Origin: Dyadobacter sp.
GTDB taxonomy: Bacteria > Bacteroidota > Bacteroidia > Cytophagales > Spirosomataceae
Direction: 5' to 3'
Assembly: GCF_017744695.1 (NCBI RefSeq)
Contig: NZ_JAGIAS010000003.1
Location: 310,001-374,000, forward strand
Length of the DNA: 64,000 nucleotides
Shown here: in pieces, positions 1 to 8,812 of the stretch
How the letters are laid out: every line of letters starts with the position of its first letter
Position numbering within the stretch: the stretch's first letter is position 1
The notes under the pieces: model-generated
Told to the model about the DNA's origin: nothing
Database searches by the model: none
Seen by the model: the letters and a program-made list of their open reading frames with translations, nothing else
Translations under genes and position numbers: made by a program

Positions 1-975
1 GCCTGCTTTATGAAGTAGTCCGGGCAGTTCGTAGGGAAGGTAAACGTTTTCGTCCACACCATCCGGAAGCCGATGCGTGGTATTGATAATTACGGGAACT
101 CCATTTTCCTTCAAAAACGAGGTCACTTTGTAGGATTCGTTACCGCCTGCAATGACGATCTTTTTTACACCTGCTTCCTGAGCAAAGCGAATGGATTCTA
201 TAATGTCCTTCGCGTAGTCCGCACGGATGTAAAGATTGGCCGTGCCTGTAAAAAGTGGCTTCATCGCTTCCAGACGAAGATTTACCGGAGTCGGGTTAGC
301 GACTTCCGCGTAAGCCTTTGCCTCCGAGAATGTCTTTTTAAAGAGGTCTATTACCTCCTGACGCTTGTCGTTTCGTTTAATGGAGTAAGTAAAGGTCTCA
401 TTATCGAAATTTCCTGCCAGAAAAGGAGGCCAGCTTAGCCAAATACCGTCGTCCTTTTTCAGAACAGCGTCTTCCCAGTTCCATCCATCGCTGTAAAAAA
501 CAGATGATGAACCCGATATCGCACCACCTTGCGGAACAGCCTGCGACAACAGGATGCCATTACCACGCAAAGTCGGAATCACTTCCGAATCGGTGTTGTA
601 GGCAACGAGCGCACGGACGTGAGGATTGATCTCTCCTACTTCCCGATAATCAAGCGTGGCCCTGACCGACGCAATTTCCTGCAATCCGACGGTCGTGTTC
701 AAAGAAATCAAGCCCGGAAAAATATGCTTTCCCTTTACATCTACGGTTTCGGCACCCGAGGGGCTTGTTACCGAAGCTGCCGGTCCTACCTGCGTGATAA
801 TGCCTTTATCGAACGCTATGGCGCCATTCTGGATTATCTCGCCGTTGCCGATGTGGATCGTTGCCCCCGTGAGCACTACCGGCCTGGTTTGCGGCTTCGC
901 GGGTGCCGGATTTTGCGCTTGCACTCCGACCGTCAGTCCCAGTAAGAGGCCGGCTATTAGTTTATAGCTTTTCAT
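1..975 (-). CDS. Amidohydrolase-family exported protein, 3' end outside window
   Basis: The reading frame opens at ATG 975 and runs without a stop to base 1, giving 325 codons, so the C-terminus lies outside the window. It starts with a signal peptide (MKSYKLIAGLLLGLTVGVQA). The following segment resembles the first beta-sandwich of imidazolonepropionase-like amidohydrolases (GATIHIGNGEIIQNGAI). The place where active members carry the HxH metal pair (PGLID.H.H) reads FPGLISLNTTVGL, so the first metal ligands are missing in the visible part. It lies 29 nt downstream of another amidohydrolase gene on the same strand, probably in one operon. A periplasmic, possibly non-catalytic partner of that protein is inference; the family call is fairly sure. 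Confidence 0.8.
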   Translation of the reverse strand, partial: MKSYKLIAGLLLGLTVGVQAQNPAPAKPQTRPVVLTGATIHIGNGEIIQNGAIAFDKGIITQVGPAASVTSPSGAETVDVKGKHIFPGLISLNTTVGLQEIASVRATLDYREVGEINPHVRALVAYNTDSEVIPTLRGNGILLSQAVPQGGAISGSSSVFYSDGWNWEDAVLKKDDGIWLSWPPFLAGNFDNETFTYSIKRNDKRQEVIDLFKKTFSEAKAYAEVANPTPVNLRLEAMKPLFTGTANLYIRADYAKDIIESIRFAQEAGVKKIVIAGGNESYKVTSFLKENGVPVIINTTHRLPDGVDENVYLPYELPGLLHKAG

Positions 976-1004
976 AAAAATCAATTTGAATGTCCTGAAA
1001 CAGT

Positions 1005-4000
1005 TTATTTACCGGCGTGGATATCAACGTGCTCTGCGTGGATTCCCACAACATCTTCGCAATGCCACATATGCGGCTTCGTTGCTTCCGGTTTCTGCGT
1101 AGGTTTGCCTTCTGCTTTTTCACCCAGCATTTTCTGGATCAGCCTTTCGCGTTCCACTACGATGGATTTCCGTTTCTCTTCATCCTTTTTACGGTCAAAA
1201 TAAATAGCGCCTTCAATCATTGTAAAATCAGGTCTTGCATATACCGAAAGCGGGCTCGCATTCCAGAGCACCAGGTCAGCATCCTTACCGGCTTTCACGC
1301 TTCCCATCCGGTCGTCCACATGCAACAATTTGGCAGGGTTCAAAGTCACCATTTTCCAGGCTTCCTCTTCCGGAACGCCACCATACTCCACCGTTTTGGC
1401 AGCTTCCTGATTCAGACGCCGCGCCATTTCAGCATCGTCGGAGTTGATCGCCACGGTCACGCCTTCGTGGTACATTAATGCCGCATTATAAGGGATCGCT
1501 TCTTTCACTTCCATTTTATAGGCCCACCAATCCGCGAACGTCGAGCCGCCGATGCCGCGTTTCTGCATACCATCGGCGAGTTTGTAACCTTCCAGAATAT
1601 GGGTAAATGTGTTGATCCTGAATTTCAGTGAATCTGCGACGTGCATGAGCATATTGATCTCAGATTGCACATAGGAATGGCAGGTAATAAAGCGCTCGTT
1701 GCCTAGAATTTCTGCCAGTGCATCGAGCTCTATATCGCGACGAGGTGCTGCGATATTCGCCTTTTTGGCATTCGCATTGTAGCTCTTCCAACTCGCTGCA
1801 TATTCTTTTGCACGCAGGAAATGGTCGAAATAGATTTGCTCCACCCCCATACGCGTCTGCGGGAAGCGCACGCGCTGCGTGTCGCCCCAGTTCGACTGTT
1901 TCACGTTTTCGCCCAGTGCGAACTTGATCGTTTTCACTTCCGGGATCAGCATTTCGGATTGGCTTGCACCCCATTTCAGCTTGATCATCGCACTTTGCCC
2001 GCCGATCGAGTTGGCCGAACCGTGCAGCAAATGCGAAGCCGTAACACCACCCGCCAACTGCCGGTAGATATTGATATCGTCGGGATTGATCACATCGCTC
2101 ATACGCACCTCCGCCGAGCTGGACTGACCACCCTCATTGATGCTGAAAAGCGCGATATGCGAATGCTCATCGATAATGCCACTCGTAAGGTGCTTGCCGG
2201 TTCCATCGATCGTTCTCGCTCCCGACGGTGCTGAGAGGCCCTTCCCTACTTTGGTAATTTTGCCATTCTGAACAATCACATCGGCATTTTGCAGGATGCC
2301 CTCTTTTTCATTCGTCCAGATCGTTGCGTTTTTGATCAGGACTGTTTCTTTGGTTGGCAATGTCTCATTTCCATAACCCACAAATGGATACACAATCGGC
2401 CCCGTTTCCTTGCTTTTCGGCTTCGTGGTATCGGCGGTAGCGACCGCTGCATTCTTTTCCGTGAGTGCGGCGCTCCAGGGGATGACAGTCCCGTCGGGCA
2501 GCACACCTTCTCCGCTGAACCCATTTCCGCTCAACCAACCCGTAAGACGGGTTGTACCACCCACTTTTTTATCCTGCTGGTAACTTAGCGTAAGCAATGC
2601 ATTCGCCAGGATTGCCTTTGGAGTAATCTTGATCGAATCCTGTACCGTGATCTTGTACTCCGGCTTTTCCGGCGAGCCGGTGATCTGCAACTTCCCGGCG
2701 GGCTGGTTGTTCAACGACAGCGAGTAAGTACCCCTGATATCCGGCGCATCCAATGCCGTCAGCACGAATTTCTTGCCCTGGATCCAGTTTTCGTAAATCA
2801 CATTATCTTTCGAAAACAGGTCACCCGAAGTAATGATGAAGTTAGCGAGCATCCCCGCTTTCAAGCTTCCGATCTTATTATCGGCCTTGATCAGCGAGGC
2901 CGGAAGGGTTGTCAGCGCTGCGAGTGCTCTTTCTTTGGGCAGGCCATATTCGATGGCAGTCCGCAGATTTTTCCAGAAATCGGCTTTGTTCCGCAATCCC
3001 GAAGTAGTCAATGCAAAAGGGATCTCCGCTTTCGCAACTTCCGAGGCATTACGTGGCGCCAGTTCCCAGTGTTTGAGCTGGCTCATGGTTACCACTTCCG
3101 CATCCCATGGGTCGGTCACGTCGTAGGCGTCCGGAAATACCAGCGGTAACACCAGCGTTGCCTTACTGGCTTTAATCTCCTGAATACGCTGATATTCGTC
3201 TCCTCCTCCACGAATAATGTATTGTATACCAAATTCATCCCCGATTTTGTCTGCCCGCAGGATACTGTATTTGTCTCCCGTTTCAAAAAAAGAAGGCAGC
3301 GTTTTGATCTGGTTGAATGCTTCAAGCGACAGGTTCGTCTCCTTCTTGTTTCCGCCTTTCGCATACCAGTCGGCATCGTAATAATTTTGTCTCAGAAGCG
3401 CCACCACGCCCATTCCCGACGACGGGTAGGTCTGCGATGAGCTCCCTTTGCCAAAAGAGAAATGCGCCGACGCTTTTCCGTTAAGCATCGCCTTGTTGGC
3501 TGGTTCGTCGGTAAGCGTCACGAGCGCACCGCTTCCTCGCACAATGCCGTCGTGCGAATGCACCAATACCGTGCCGAAACCGATTTTCCGCAAGTCGCCC
3601 GCTTTTTTGGAATCGGGTGTGAAAAGAAGGCTGGCATCCGTTTCGGGCTGAATGGCTTGGTTCCAGCCGAATGCACCTTTCTTATTCGATTCCAGCTGCG
3701 GGCTTTGACGTCCGCCGCCACCTTGTGCTTTTCTGACTTCCGGCATTCCATAATCCGAATCCAGTTCGATGAGCGACGCGTAAATGAATTTGCCCTTCAG
3801 ATCGACGGTTACCGTACCGGCGGGAATTTTCACTTGCTTGCCCGTTTCCCGGATAACACCGTCCTCGATCAGCATTGTAGCGTTCTCGATGGTTGTTTTC
3901 GGGTCAACAACAATCGTTGCGTTCGTAAAAGCGTAGCGCCCTGGCCTTTCATCATAGGCGCCGTTTCTTGGGAAAGTTTCCTGCGCATGGCAATACACTG

Positions 4001-4043
4001 CCAGCGTCATGCAGCCTAATATCGTTGATAATTGTTTAAACAT
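1005..4043 (-). CDS. Tandem amidohydrolase-family exported protein (1012 aa)
   Basis: This protein has a signal peptide (first ~20 residues) and two amidohydrolase-like halves. The N-terminal half (about 30-430) has the family fold pattern but no HxH pair: the site reads YASLIELDSDYG. The C-terminal half (about 560-975) has a complete set: IDEHSHIALF near residue 626, a histidine in FITCHSYVQSE, a histidine in FTHILEGYK and the aspartate in INSDDAEM. It is therefore expected to be a metal-dependent hydrolase acting on cyclic amide or peptide-like substrates in the periplasm, with a degenerate first half. It is the first gene of a two-gene minus-strand operon. The substrate cannot be read from the sequence. 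Confidence 0.85.
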   Translation of the reverse strand: MFKQLSTILGCMTLAVYCHAQETFPRNGAYDERPGRYAFTNATIVVDPKTTIENATMLIEDGVIRETGKQVKIPAGTVTVDLKGKFIYASLIELDSDYGMPEVRKAQGGGGRQSPQLESNKKGAFGWNQAIQPETDASLLFTPDSKKAGDLRKIGFGTVLVHSHDGIVRGSGALVTLTDEPANKAMLNGKASAHFSFGKGSSSQTYPSSGMGVVALLRQNYYDADWYAKGGNKKETNLSLEAFNQIKTLPSFFETGDKYSILRADKIGDEFGIQYIIRGGGDEYQRIQEIKASKATLVLPLVFPDAYDVTDPWDAEVVTMSQLKHWELAPRNASEVAKAEIPFALTTSGLRNKADFWKNLRTAIEYGLPKERALAALTTLPASLIKADNKIGSLKAGMLANFIITSGDLFSKDNVIYENWIQGKKFVLTALDAPDIRGTYSLSLNNQPAGKLQITGSPEKPEYKITVQDSIKITPKAILANALLTLSYQQDKKVGGTTRLTGWLSGNGFSGEGVLPDGTVIPWSAALTEKNAAVATADTTKPKSKETGPIVYPFVGYGNETLPTKETVLIKNATIWTNEKEGILQNADVIVQNGKITKVGKGLSAPSGARTIDGTGKHLTSGIIDEHSHIALFSINEGGQSSSAEVRMSDVINPDDINIYRQLAGGVTASHLLHGSANSIGGQSAMIKLKWGASQSEMLIPEVKTIKFALGENVKQSNWGDTQRVRFPQTRMGVEQIYFDHFLRAKEYAASWKSYNANAKKANIAAPRRDIELDALAEILGNERFITCHSYVQSEINMLMHVADSLKFRINTFTHILEGYKLADGMQKRGIGGSTFADWWAYKMEVKEAIPYNAALMYHEGVTVAINSDDAEMARRLNQEAAKTVEYGGVPEEEAWKMVTLNPAKLLHVDDRMGSVKAGKDADLVLWNASPLSVYARPDFTMIEGAIYFDRKKDEEKRKSIVVERERLIQKMLGEKAEGKPTQKPEATKPHMWHCEDVVGIHAEHVDIHAGK

Positions 4044-4160
4044 ATATTGTTGTCTTAATTACAATTGTGCCTTACAATATACAAGTAAAATCGGTAAATA
4101 AGGGCCCTGAGGCGTATCTTGCAGCTGTTTTCATCGTTGTTCACCATCTTTCCATCGATC

Positions 4161-4457
4161 ATGACATTCGAACAATTCCAGGAATCGATTTCCGAGCCAG
4201 CTCCTCCCAAAGGTCTTTCTGTACTTCTGAAAGCACTTTGGCACGACGCTAACGGCGACTGGGAAGCAGCCCATAATATCGCCCAAAGCCGGGAGGGGAC
4301 GCAGCCTTACGACCGTTTACACGCCTATCTGCACCGTGTTGAAGGCGATACTTTCAATGCAGGGTACTGGTACAGACGTGCTGGTTCAGAAGTATTTAGG
4401 GGAAGCTTGAAAGAAGAGTGGGCCTATCTGGCGAACCTTTTTCTCAAAAAAGCATAA
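4161..4457 (+). CDS. Small conserved hypothetical protein, 98 aa
   Basis: I start at ATG 4161 (MTFEQFQESISEP) because the upstream extension looks like untranslated sequence. The protein is soluble and acidic at its start. It has helical segments and aromatic-rich stretches (WHDANGDWEAAHNIAQS, YLHRVEGDTFNAGYWYRRAG) that suggest a short TPR-like or all-helical fold, with a tryptophan/tyrosine-rich surface. No catalytic motif is seen and I do not know its function. Its stop codon lies inside the first of the four palindromes that precede the SatD-like gene, so its 3' end may be affected by whatever binds there. Confidence 0.7.
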   Translation: MTFEQFQESISEPAPPKGLSVLLKALWHDANGDWEAAHNIAQSREGTQPYDRLHAYLHRVEGDTFNAGYWYRRAGSEVFRGSLKEEWAYLANLFLKKA

Positions 4458-4558
4458 GGTTTTTACCTTATATTCGACCAATATAAGGTTTTTGGCTTAT
4501 ATATTTAAAATATAAGGCTTTTACCTTATATTTGACTATTATAAGTAAAAAACCTTAT
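4454..4558 (+). promoter_or_regulatory. Four 18-bp palindromic operators at exact 29-bp spacing
   Basis: Four copies start at 4454, 4483, 4512 and 4541, each 18 bp, separated by 11-bp AT-rich spacers. Copy 1 is ATAAGGTTTTTACCTTAT; the others keep the ATAAG/CTTAT arms with changes inside. The first copy overlaps the stop codon of the upstream gene, and the last ends four bases before the ATG of the SatD-like gene. A -7-like TATATTTG (4527-4534) sits between copies 3 and 4, so bound protein would be expected to block or shape transcription. Autoregulation by the HTH-containing SatD-like product is inference. Confidence 0.75.
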
Positions 4559-4562
4559 ACTC

Positions 4563-5195
4563 ATGAAAGCGTTCCGGGCGGTCATAACTGCTGATATGGT
4601 GAATTCTACGCAGTTTTCGCGCGAAGAATCAACTGCATGGCTGGAAGAATTACTGGTTATTTTGCACCAAAATCAGGTTTTCAAATGGGCACTAAAACCT
4701 GAAATATACCGTGGTGATAGCTTCCAGGCTGTTTTGAAGAATCCCGATGAAGTCATGCGCATGGCCATACTCGCACGCGCATGTATGCGTAAGCACGCAC
4801 CCAATGCCGATATGCGCGTAGCCATCGGCATTGGCCATACCGAGCAACTCACCGACCGCCCAGGCACCTCTGACGGCGAAGCATTCAGGCTTTCGGGGCA
4901 CCTGGCTGATACAATCCGTCAGCAGAAAGCAAGGATCGGCATAGCGCTTCCCAGGCCATCCGAGCCATTGTCGGCCACACTGGATCTGCTGGAAACAGTC
5001 ATCGAAAGCTGGACATCCGCTCAAAGCCAGGTAATTGAAGCGCTGCTACAAGGCAAAAATGTGACACAGATAGCCGAAAAGCTGTCCATCAGCCAGCCGG
5101 CAGCAAGCCAGCGGGTTGCCTCGGCGAAGTGGTGGGCTATTGATAGTTTTCTTGCTACCTTTCCAAAGCAATTATCACTATACACTAAACGCTAA
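4563..5195 (+). CDS. SatD-family protein with C-terminal HTH
   Basis: The 210-residue protein begins MKAFRAVITADMVNST, which resembles the start of nucleotidyl-cyclase-fold domains, and continues through a conserved block (KPEIYRGDSFQAVL, RVAIGIGHTEQL) typical of the SatD family. The C-terminal ~60 residues form a sigma-region-4-like helix-turn-helix (VIEALLQGKNVTQIAEKLS, then ISQPAASQRV). Family members are known mainly from the streptococcal sat acid-tolerance locus; the molecular role is not established. The gene is preceded by four palindromes and followed after 6 nt by a DUF3307 membrane protein, a recurrent partner. I infer a DNA-binding sensor that controls its own two-gene operon. Confidence 0.8.
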   Translation: MKAFRAVITADMVNSTQFSREESTAWLEELLVILHQNQVFKWALKPEIYRGDSFQAVLKNPDEVMRMAILARACMRKHAPNADMRVAIGIGHTEQLTDRPGTSDGEAFRLSGHLADTIRQQKARIGIALPRPSEPLSATLDLLETVIESWTSAQSQVIEALLQGKNVTQIAEKLSISQPAASQRVASAKWWAIDSFLATFPKQLSLYTKR

Positions 5196-5201
5196 GTTCC
5201 C

Positions 5202-5957
5202 ATGACAGAATTTCTGCTGCTCCTTTTGGCACACGTTCTCGTAGATTTTTACTGGCAGCCTACCCGGTGGGTAACCGACAAAAAGGAGAAAAAATACAAA
5301 TCCCGGTATTTGTATTTCCACATATTACTCGTCATAATCGTCTCCTACATCGCCCTGCATCAATGGACAAATCCGTTCCCGGCCATCGCATTGGGCTTGG
5401 TACACGGCGTGATCGACCTTGTTAAAATATCATTCGATAAAAAGGGGTCCCTTACCTGGTTTATCGCCGACCAGGCTGCACACCTGGTTACGATCGCAAT
5501 CACCGCACTCATTCTCACCAGCCACATATCAGTTGGTTTTGAAGCGCTCACCGTATGGTTCAACACCCCTAAAACCCTGGCAACCTTATCCGGAGCGCTG
5601 CTTTCGCTATCTCCCATCTCGTTTCTGGTAGGCATTCTGACCAAACCGTGGCGCGAGGAACTCAGCAAACTCGCACCAGAGGCAGACGACAACCTCGCCA
5701 GCGCGGGCCGTTGGATAGGTATGTCCGAACGGTTGCTCATTTTTGTTTTTGTATTAGTCAATCAATATTCGGCCATTGGCTTCCTCATCGCCGCTAAATC
5801 GCTGCTGAGGTATAACGACAAATCAAACGAACCGGGCATTCCACCGGCTTATATCAGCAAGAAATCGGAATATGTACTGGTAGGCACATTAATGAGTTAC
5901 ACCTGTGCCATTGCCGTCGCATTGGCGGTTCAGGTACTCAGTCAAAAATTTAAATAG
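5202..5957 (+). CDS. DUF3307 polytopic membrane protein
   Basis: This 251-residue protein has about six or seven membrane segments. Conserved DUF3307 marks are visible: HVLVDFYWQPTRWVTDKK near the N-terminus, ALGLVHGVIDLVK, and FIADQAAHLVTIAITAL. Charged and histidine residues sit inside or next to the helices (HxxxDF, HxxxD, DQAxH), which is unusual for a simple channel and hints at a membrane-embedded active or metal site. It lies 6 nt after the SatD-like gene, so the two are almost certainly cotranscribed. The function of the family is unknown; a sensor/effector pair with SatD is inference. Confidence 0.8.
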   Translation: MTEFLLLLLAHVLVDFYWQPTRWVTDKKEKKYKSRYLYFHILLVIIVSYIALHQWTNPFPAIALGLVHGVIDLVKISFDKKGSLTWFIADQAAHLVTIAITALILTSHISVGFEALTVWFNTPKTLATLSGALLSLSPISFLVGILTKPWREELSKLAPEADDNLASAGRWIGMSERLLIFVFVLVNQYSAIGFLIAAKSLLRYNDKSNEPGIPPAYISKKSEYVLVGTLMSYTCAIAVALAVQVLSQKFK

Positions 5958-6015
5958 CCCATTAAACTTGCCGCTCCATTTTACATCTAACCTGGGTATC
6001 TAAACTTTTTTGACC

Positions 6016-6384
6016 ATGAGGAAAACATTGTTGGCCATTTTACTGGCATTTGTAAGCTTCACAACCTTCGCGCAACGCGGCGGCAACGCAACGCCTGAGC
6101 AACGCGCCGAGAACCAGACTAAAACTCTGACCGAAAACCTCAAACTTTCGGAAGATCAGCAGAAAAAAGTATATGACCTTAGTCTCACCCGCGCCAAGAA
6201 AATGCAGGAACTAAGGGATTCTCAAAACATGGACCGCGAACAAATGCGGGCTTCGATGGAAACATTCAACACCGAACTTTCCAAAATCCTGACCGTAGAA
6301 CAGCAGGAAAAATACAAAACTATGCTCGAAGACCGCCGCAATAACCGCGGTGGCGGAGGTGGCGGAGGCGGCCCCAGGAATTAA
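6016..6384 (+). CDS. Small periplasmic Spy/CpxP-like helical protein
   Basis: I use ATG 6016 (MRKTLLAILLAFVSFTTFAQ), which gives a clean signal peptide ending at FAQ. The mature ~100 residues are strongly helical and charged (NLKLSEDQQKKVYDLSL, RAKKMQELRDSQNMDREQ, ILTVEQQEKYKTMLEDRR) and end in a glycine tail. The layout resembles the DUF4890 or Spy/LTxxQ group of small periplasmic proteins, in which helical hairpins bind unfolded proteins or metals. A chaperone-like role is inference. It is followed by a strong bidirectional hairpin terminator. Confidence 0.7.
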   Translation: MRKTLLAILLAFVSFTTFAQRGGNATPEQRAENQTKTLTENLKLSEDQQKKVYDLSLTRAKKMQELRDSQNMDREQMRASMETFNTELSKILTVEQQEKYKTMLEDRRNNRGGGGGGGGPRN

Positions 6385-6396
6385 CTCAATTAATAC

Positions 6397-6434
6397 AAAA
6401 CAGGCTGCCACATTCACATATGGCAGCCTGTTTT
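6397..6434. terminator. Bidirectional intrinsic terminator
   Basis: A 14-bp perfect stem (AAAACAGGCTGCCA at 6397-6410 paired with 6421-6434) with a 10-nt loop lies between the convergent Spy-like gene and the Uma2 gene. A-rich and T-rich flanks make it work in both directions. Confidence 0.85.
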
Positions 6435-6452
6435 ATTTATATAGTCTGGATT

Positions 6453-7034
6453 TTAAATCACTCCTTCCTCCTTCAAAAGATCATTCAGACAAAACTGATA
6501 TTGATCAAAAACAGGAACCATTTCATCCCATTCATAAATAGACCATTCACGCGACTGATCCATTACCATGATCTTACGGTTTTCTGTCAAAATCCAAATC
6601 ACCCGTTCCGTACTGAACTCGATCATCTTTTCGCTTTTACGAGAAAAGTAGTCCTCAGGGCTTGGGAACTGGCCTGCCTCGATTTTCACATCTATCTCGA
6701 TCGCTATTTTTGGAGGGACATCAGGGTAGCTTTTTGAAAATTTATCCTTGATCAACGCCTTGTCAAAAACAGCAACATCGTTGGCTAAGTTATTTCCATG
6801 CGAGACATGCAATCCAGTTTCACCAGATACCACCCAGTACGGCATGCCCTTTAACATTCGGCTGATACAAGTACTAACAATTCTCATAATCAACCCTTGA
6901 ATAAAACTACAACCCATAACATCCTCCGGAGACAAATTATTTTCCAGTACCTTCTTGTAGCCCTTGCGGTACAAGGGGCGTCCGTCGAGTTCTTCGAAGA
7001 TCAAGCTAGCAGGAATCGTCTCGGTGAGTATCAT
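6453..7034 (-). CDS. Uma2-family (DUF820) PD-(D/E)xK endonuclease-like protein
   Basis: The 193-residue protein has the Uma2 fold pattern: an early helical region, the metal-binding aspartate in NNLANDVAVFDKAL, then PPKIAIEIDVKIEAG with the conserved acidic residue, and VIWILTENRKIMVM as the final core strand. The usual lysine-containing segment after the second acidic residue is looser than in typical members. Uma2 proteins are PD-(D/E)xK-fold proteins of unknown biological role, often present in many copies. It stands alone between a terminator and prfC. A second family member lies at 20421. Confidence 0.75.
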   Translation of the reverse strand: MILTETIPASLIFEELDGRPLYRKGYKKVLENNLSPEDVMGCSFIQGLIMRIVSTCISRMLKGMPYWVVSGETGLHVSHGNNLANDVAVFDKALIKDKFSKSYPDVPPKIAIEIDVKIEAGQFPSPEDYFSRKSEKMIEFSTERVIWILTENRKIMVMDQSREWSIYEWDEMVPVFDQYQFCLNDLLKEEGVI

Positions 7035-7094
7035 GTTTTTTTCAATTGGCCTCTAAACAAATATAGCGAATTTCAACCTAACTCAAAGTCAGCC

Positions 7095-8690
7095 TCAAAG
7101 CGCCATTTCCGTTTTAAACTCCGATGTAAAATGGAAGTGAATGGCCGGATTGTTTTCGCGGTTCATGCGGATCATCCATTCGGATTCGGCGAGGAATACC
7201 GGGTTGCGATCCTTATCGTAGGCGATTTGGTTGCCTTTGAGGCGGACAAACTGGTCCATAGCCGGTTTCTCGTTGGCAGTAAGCCAGCAGGCGCGGGAAA
7301 TGTTCATGGGCACCCAGCGGCATTTTGCGCCATATTCATGTTCGAGGCGATACTGGATTACATCGAATTGAAGTTCTCCAACGGTACCTACGACTTTTCT
7401 ATTGCCGAGATCCAGCGTGAAGAGCTGCGCCACGCCTTCGTCGGTGAGCTGCTGGATACCCTTTTCCAATTGCTTGGATTTCATCGGGTCCATATTGATC
7501 AGCTCCTTAAAGATTTCGGGTGAGAAGCTTGGGATACCAGAGAATTGAAGGTTTTCGCCTTCTGTCAAAGTATCGCCAATTTTGAAGTTTCCGGTGTCAT
7601 AAAGACCTACCACGTCGCCCGGGAAGCCTTCGTCCATTACACTTTTGTCTGAAGCCATGAAGGTGAATGGGCTCGAAAAACGCACCTCCTTGCCTAGACG
7701 TACGTGTTTGTAAAATTTGTTCCGCTCGAATTTCCCCGAACAAATCCGCAGGAACGCAATGCGGTCGCGGTGACGGGGGTCGAGGTTGGCGTGGATTTTA
7801 AATACAAAACCGGTGAATTTCGGTTCGGTAGGTTCCACTTCGCGCACGTCTGTAGGGCGCGGCTGCGGAATCGGCGAAATATCACAGAATGTGTCCAGCA
7901 ATTCTTTGATACCGAAATTATTGATGGCACTTCCAAAGAACACCGGCGCGAGCTGCCCTTTCTGGTAAGCTTCTTCCGAAAATGCATCGTAAACACCTTC
8001 CACTAGCTCCACGTCCTCGGTCAACTGGTTAGCATCCCTTTCGCCGAGTAACTCCGTAAGCTTCTCGTCTTCCAGATTTACCTTCGCGACGTCATTCTCG
8101 ATCTTGGTCTTATTGATTTTGAAGAAATACAGCATTTGCTCGTACAAACTGTAAACGCCCTTGAAATTGGCACCCATATTGATGGGCCATGTAAGCGGGC
8201 GAACGCGGATATTCAGCTTGCTTTCCAGCTCGTCGAGCAGTTCAAACGGATTCTGGCCTTCGCGGTCGAGTTTGTTGATGAACACGATCACCGGCGTGTT
8301 ACGCATGCGGCAAACCTCCATCAAACGCTCGGTTTGCTCTTCGACACCTTTTACACAGTCCACCACCAGGATTACGCTATCCACGGCGGTCAATGTGCGG
8401 TAAGTATCTTCGGCAAAGTCCTTGTGACCAGGCGTATCGAGGATATTGATCAGCAGATCCTTATATTCGAAGGTCATTACCGACGTCGCCACCGAGATCC
8501 CACGCTGCTTCTCGATCTCCATAAAGTCGGAAGTCGCGGTCTTCTTGATTTTATTGGATTTTACCGCACCCGCTGTCTGGATCGCGCCCCCGAAAAGGAG
8601 CAGCTTTTCGGTCAAAGTGGTTTTCCCGGCATCGGGGTGGCTGATGATCGCAAACGTGCGGCGCTTCTTAATTTCTTGTAAATTACTCAT
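7095..8690 (-). CDS. prfC: Peptide chain release factor 3
   Basis: The 531-residue translational GTPase removes RF1/RF2 from the ribosome after termination. The G1 loop [16 protein letters not shown] is near residue 16-31, the G2 region is [13 protein letters not shown]3 is [11 protein letters not shown] and G4 is NKLDREG. The C-terminal half matches RF3 rather than EF-G ([32 protein letters not shown]). Length is normal for the family. A -7 element lies about 43 nt upstream of the start, next to the terminator of the pyrophosphatase gene, so it appears to be its own transcription unit. Confidence 0.97.
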   Translation of the reverse strand: MSNLQEIKKRRTFAIISHPDAGKTTLTEKLLLFGGAIQTAGAVKSNKIKKTATSDFMEIEKQRGISVATSVMTFEYKDLLINILDTPGHKDFAEDTYRTLTAVDSVILVVDCVKGVEEQTERLMEVCRMRNTPVIVFINKLDREGQNPFELLDELESKLNIRVRPLTWPINMGANFKGVYSLYEQMLYFFKINKTKIENDVAKVNLEDEKLTELLGERDANQLTEDVELVEGVYDAFSEEAYQKGQLAPVFFGSAINNFGIKELLDTFCDISPIPQPRPTDVREVEPTEPKFTGFVFKIHANLDPRHRDRIAFLRICSGKFERNKFYKHVRLGKEVRFSSPFTFMASDKSVMDEGFPGDVVGLYDTGNFKIGDTLTEGENLQFSGIPSFSPEIFKELINMDPMKSKQLEKGIQQLTDEGVAQLFTLDLGNRKVVGTVGELQFDVIQYRLEHEYGAKCRWVPMNISRACWLTANEKPAMDQFVRLKGNQIAYDKDRNPVFLAESEWMIRMNRENNPAIHFHFTSEFKTEMAL

Positions 8691-8732
8691 ATATGCCTGG
8701 CAGCGAGTGCCAATGGTTGGTCAAAATTTGCG

Positions 8733-8740
8733 CAAAGATA
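8733..8740 (-). promoter_or_regulatory. Promoter -7 element for prfC
   Basis: On the minus strand this reads TATCTTTG, a full match to the Bacteroidota -7 consensus TAnnTTTG. The implied start is about 37 nt before the prfC ATG. The expected -33 region falls in the T-tract of the upstream terminator. Confidence 0.6.
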
Positions 8741-8745
8741 CGAAT

Positions 8746-8776
8746 TAAAAAAAGCCGCCCCTAGCGGGAGCGGCTC
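8746..8776 (-). terminator. Intrinsic terminator of the pyrophosphatase gene
   Basis: A GC-rich stem (AGCCGC...GCGGCT at 8753-8775, with inner CCC/GGG) is followed on the minus strand by seven T residues. Confidence 0.8.
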
Positions 8777-8812
8777 TAAATTCCGTCAGCAGACGTCATG
8801 TGCTGCGTCGGC

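Noticed and set aside
4454..4558. CRISPR-like array (four 18-bp repeats at 29-bp spacing)
   Set aside because: The units are palindromic and imperfect, spacers are only 11 bp and AT-rich, there are no cas genes, and the array sits in a promoter; an operator array fits better.
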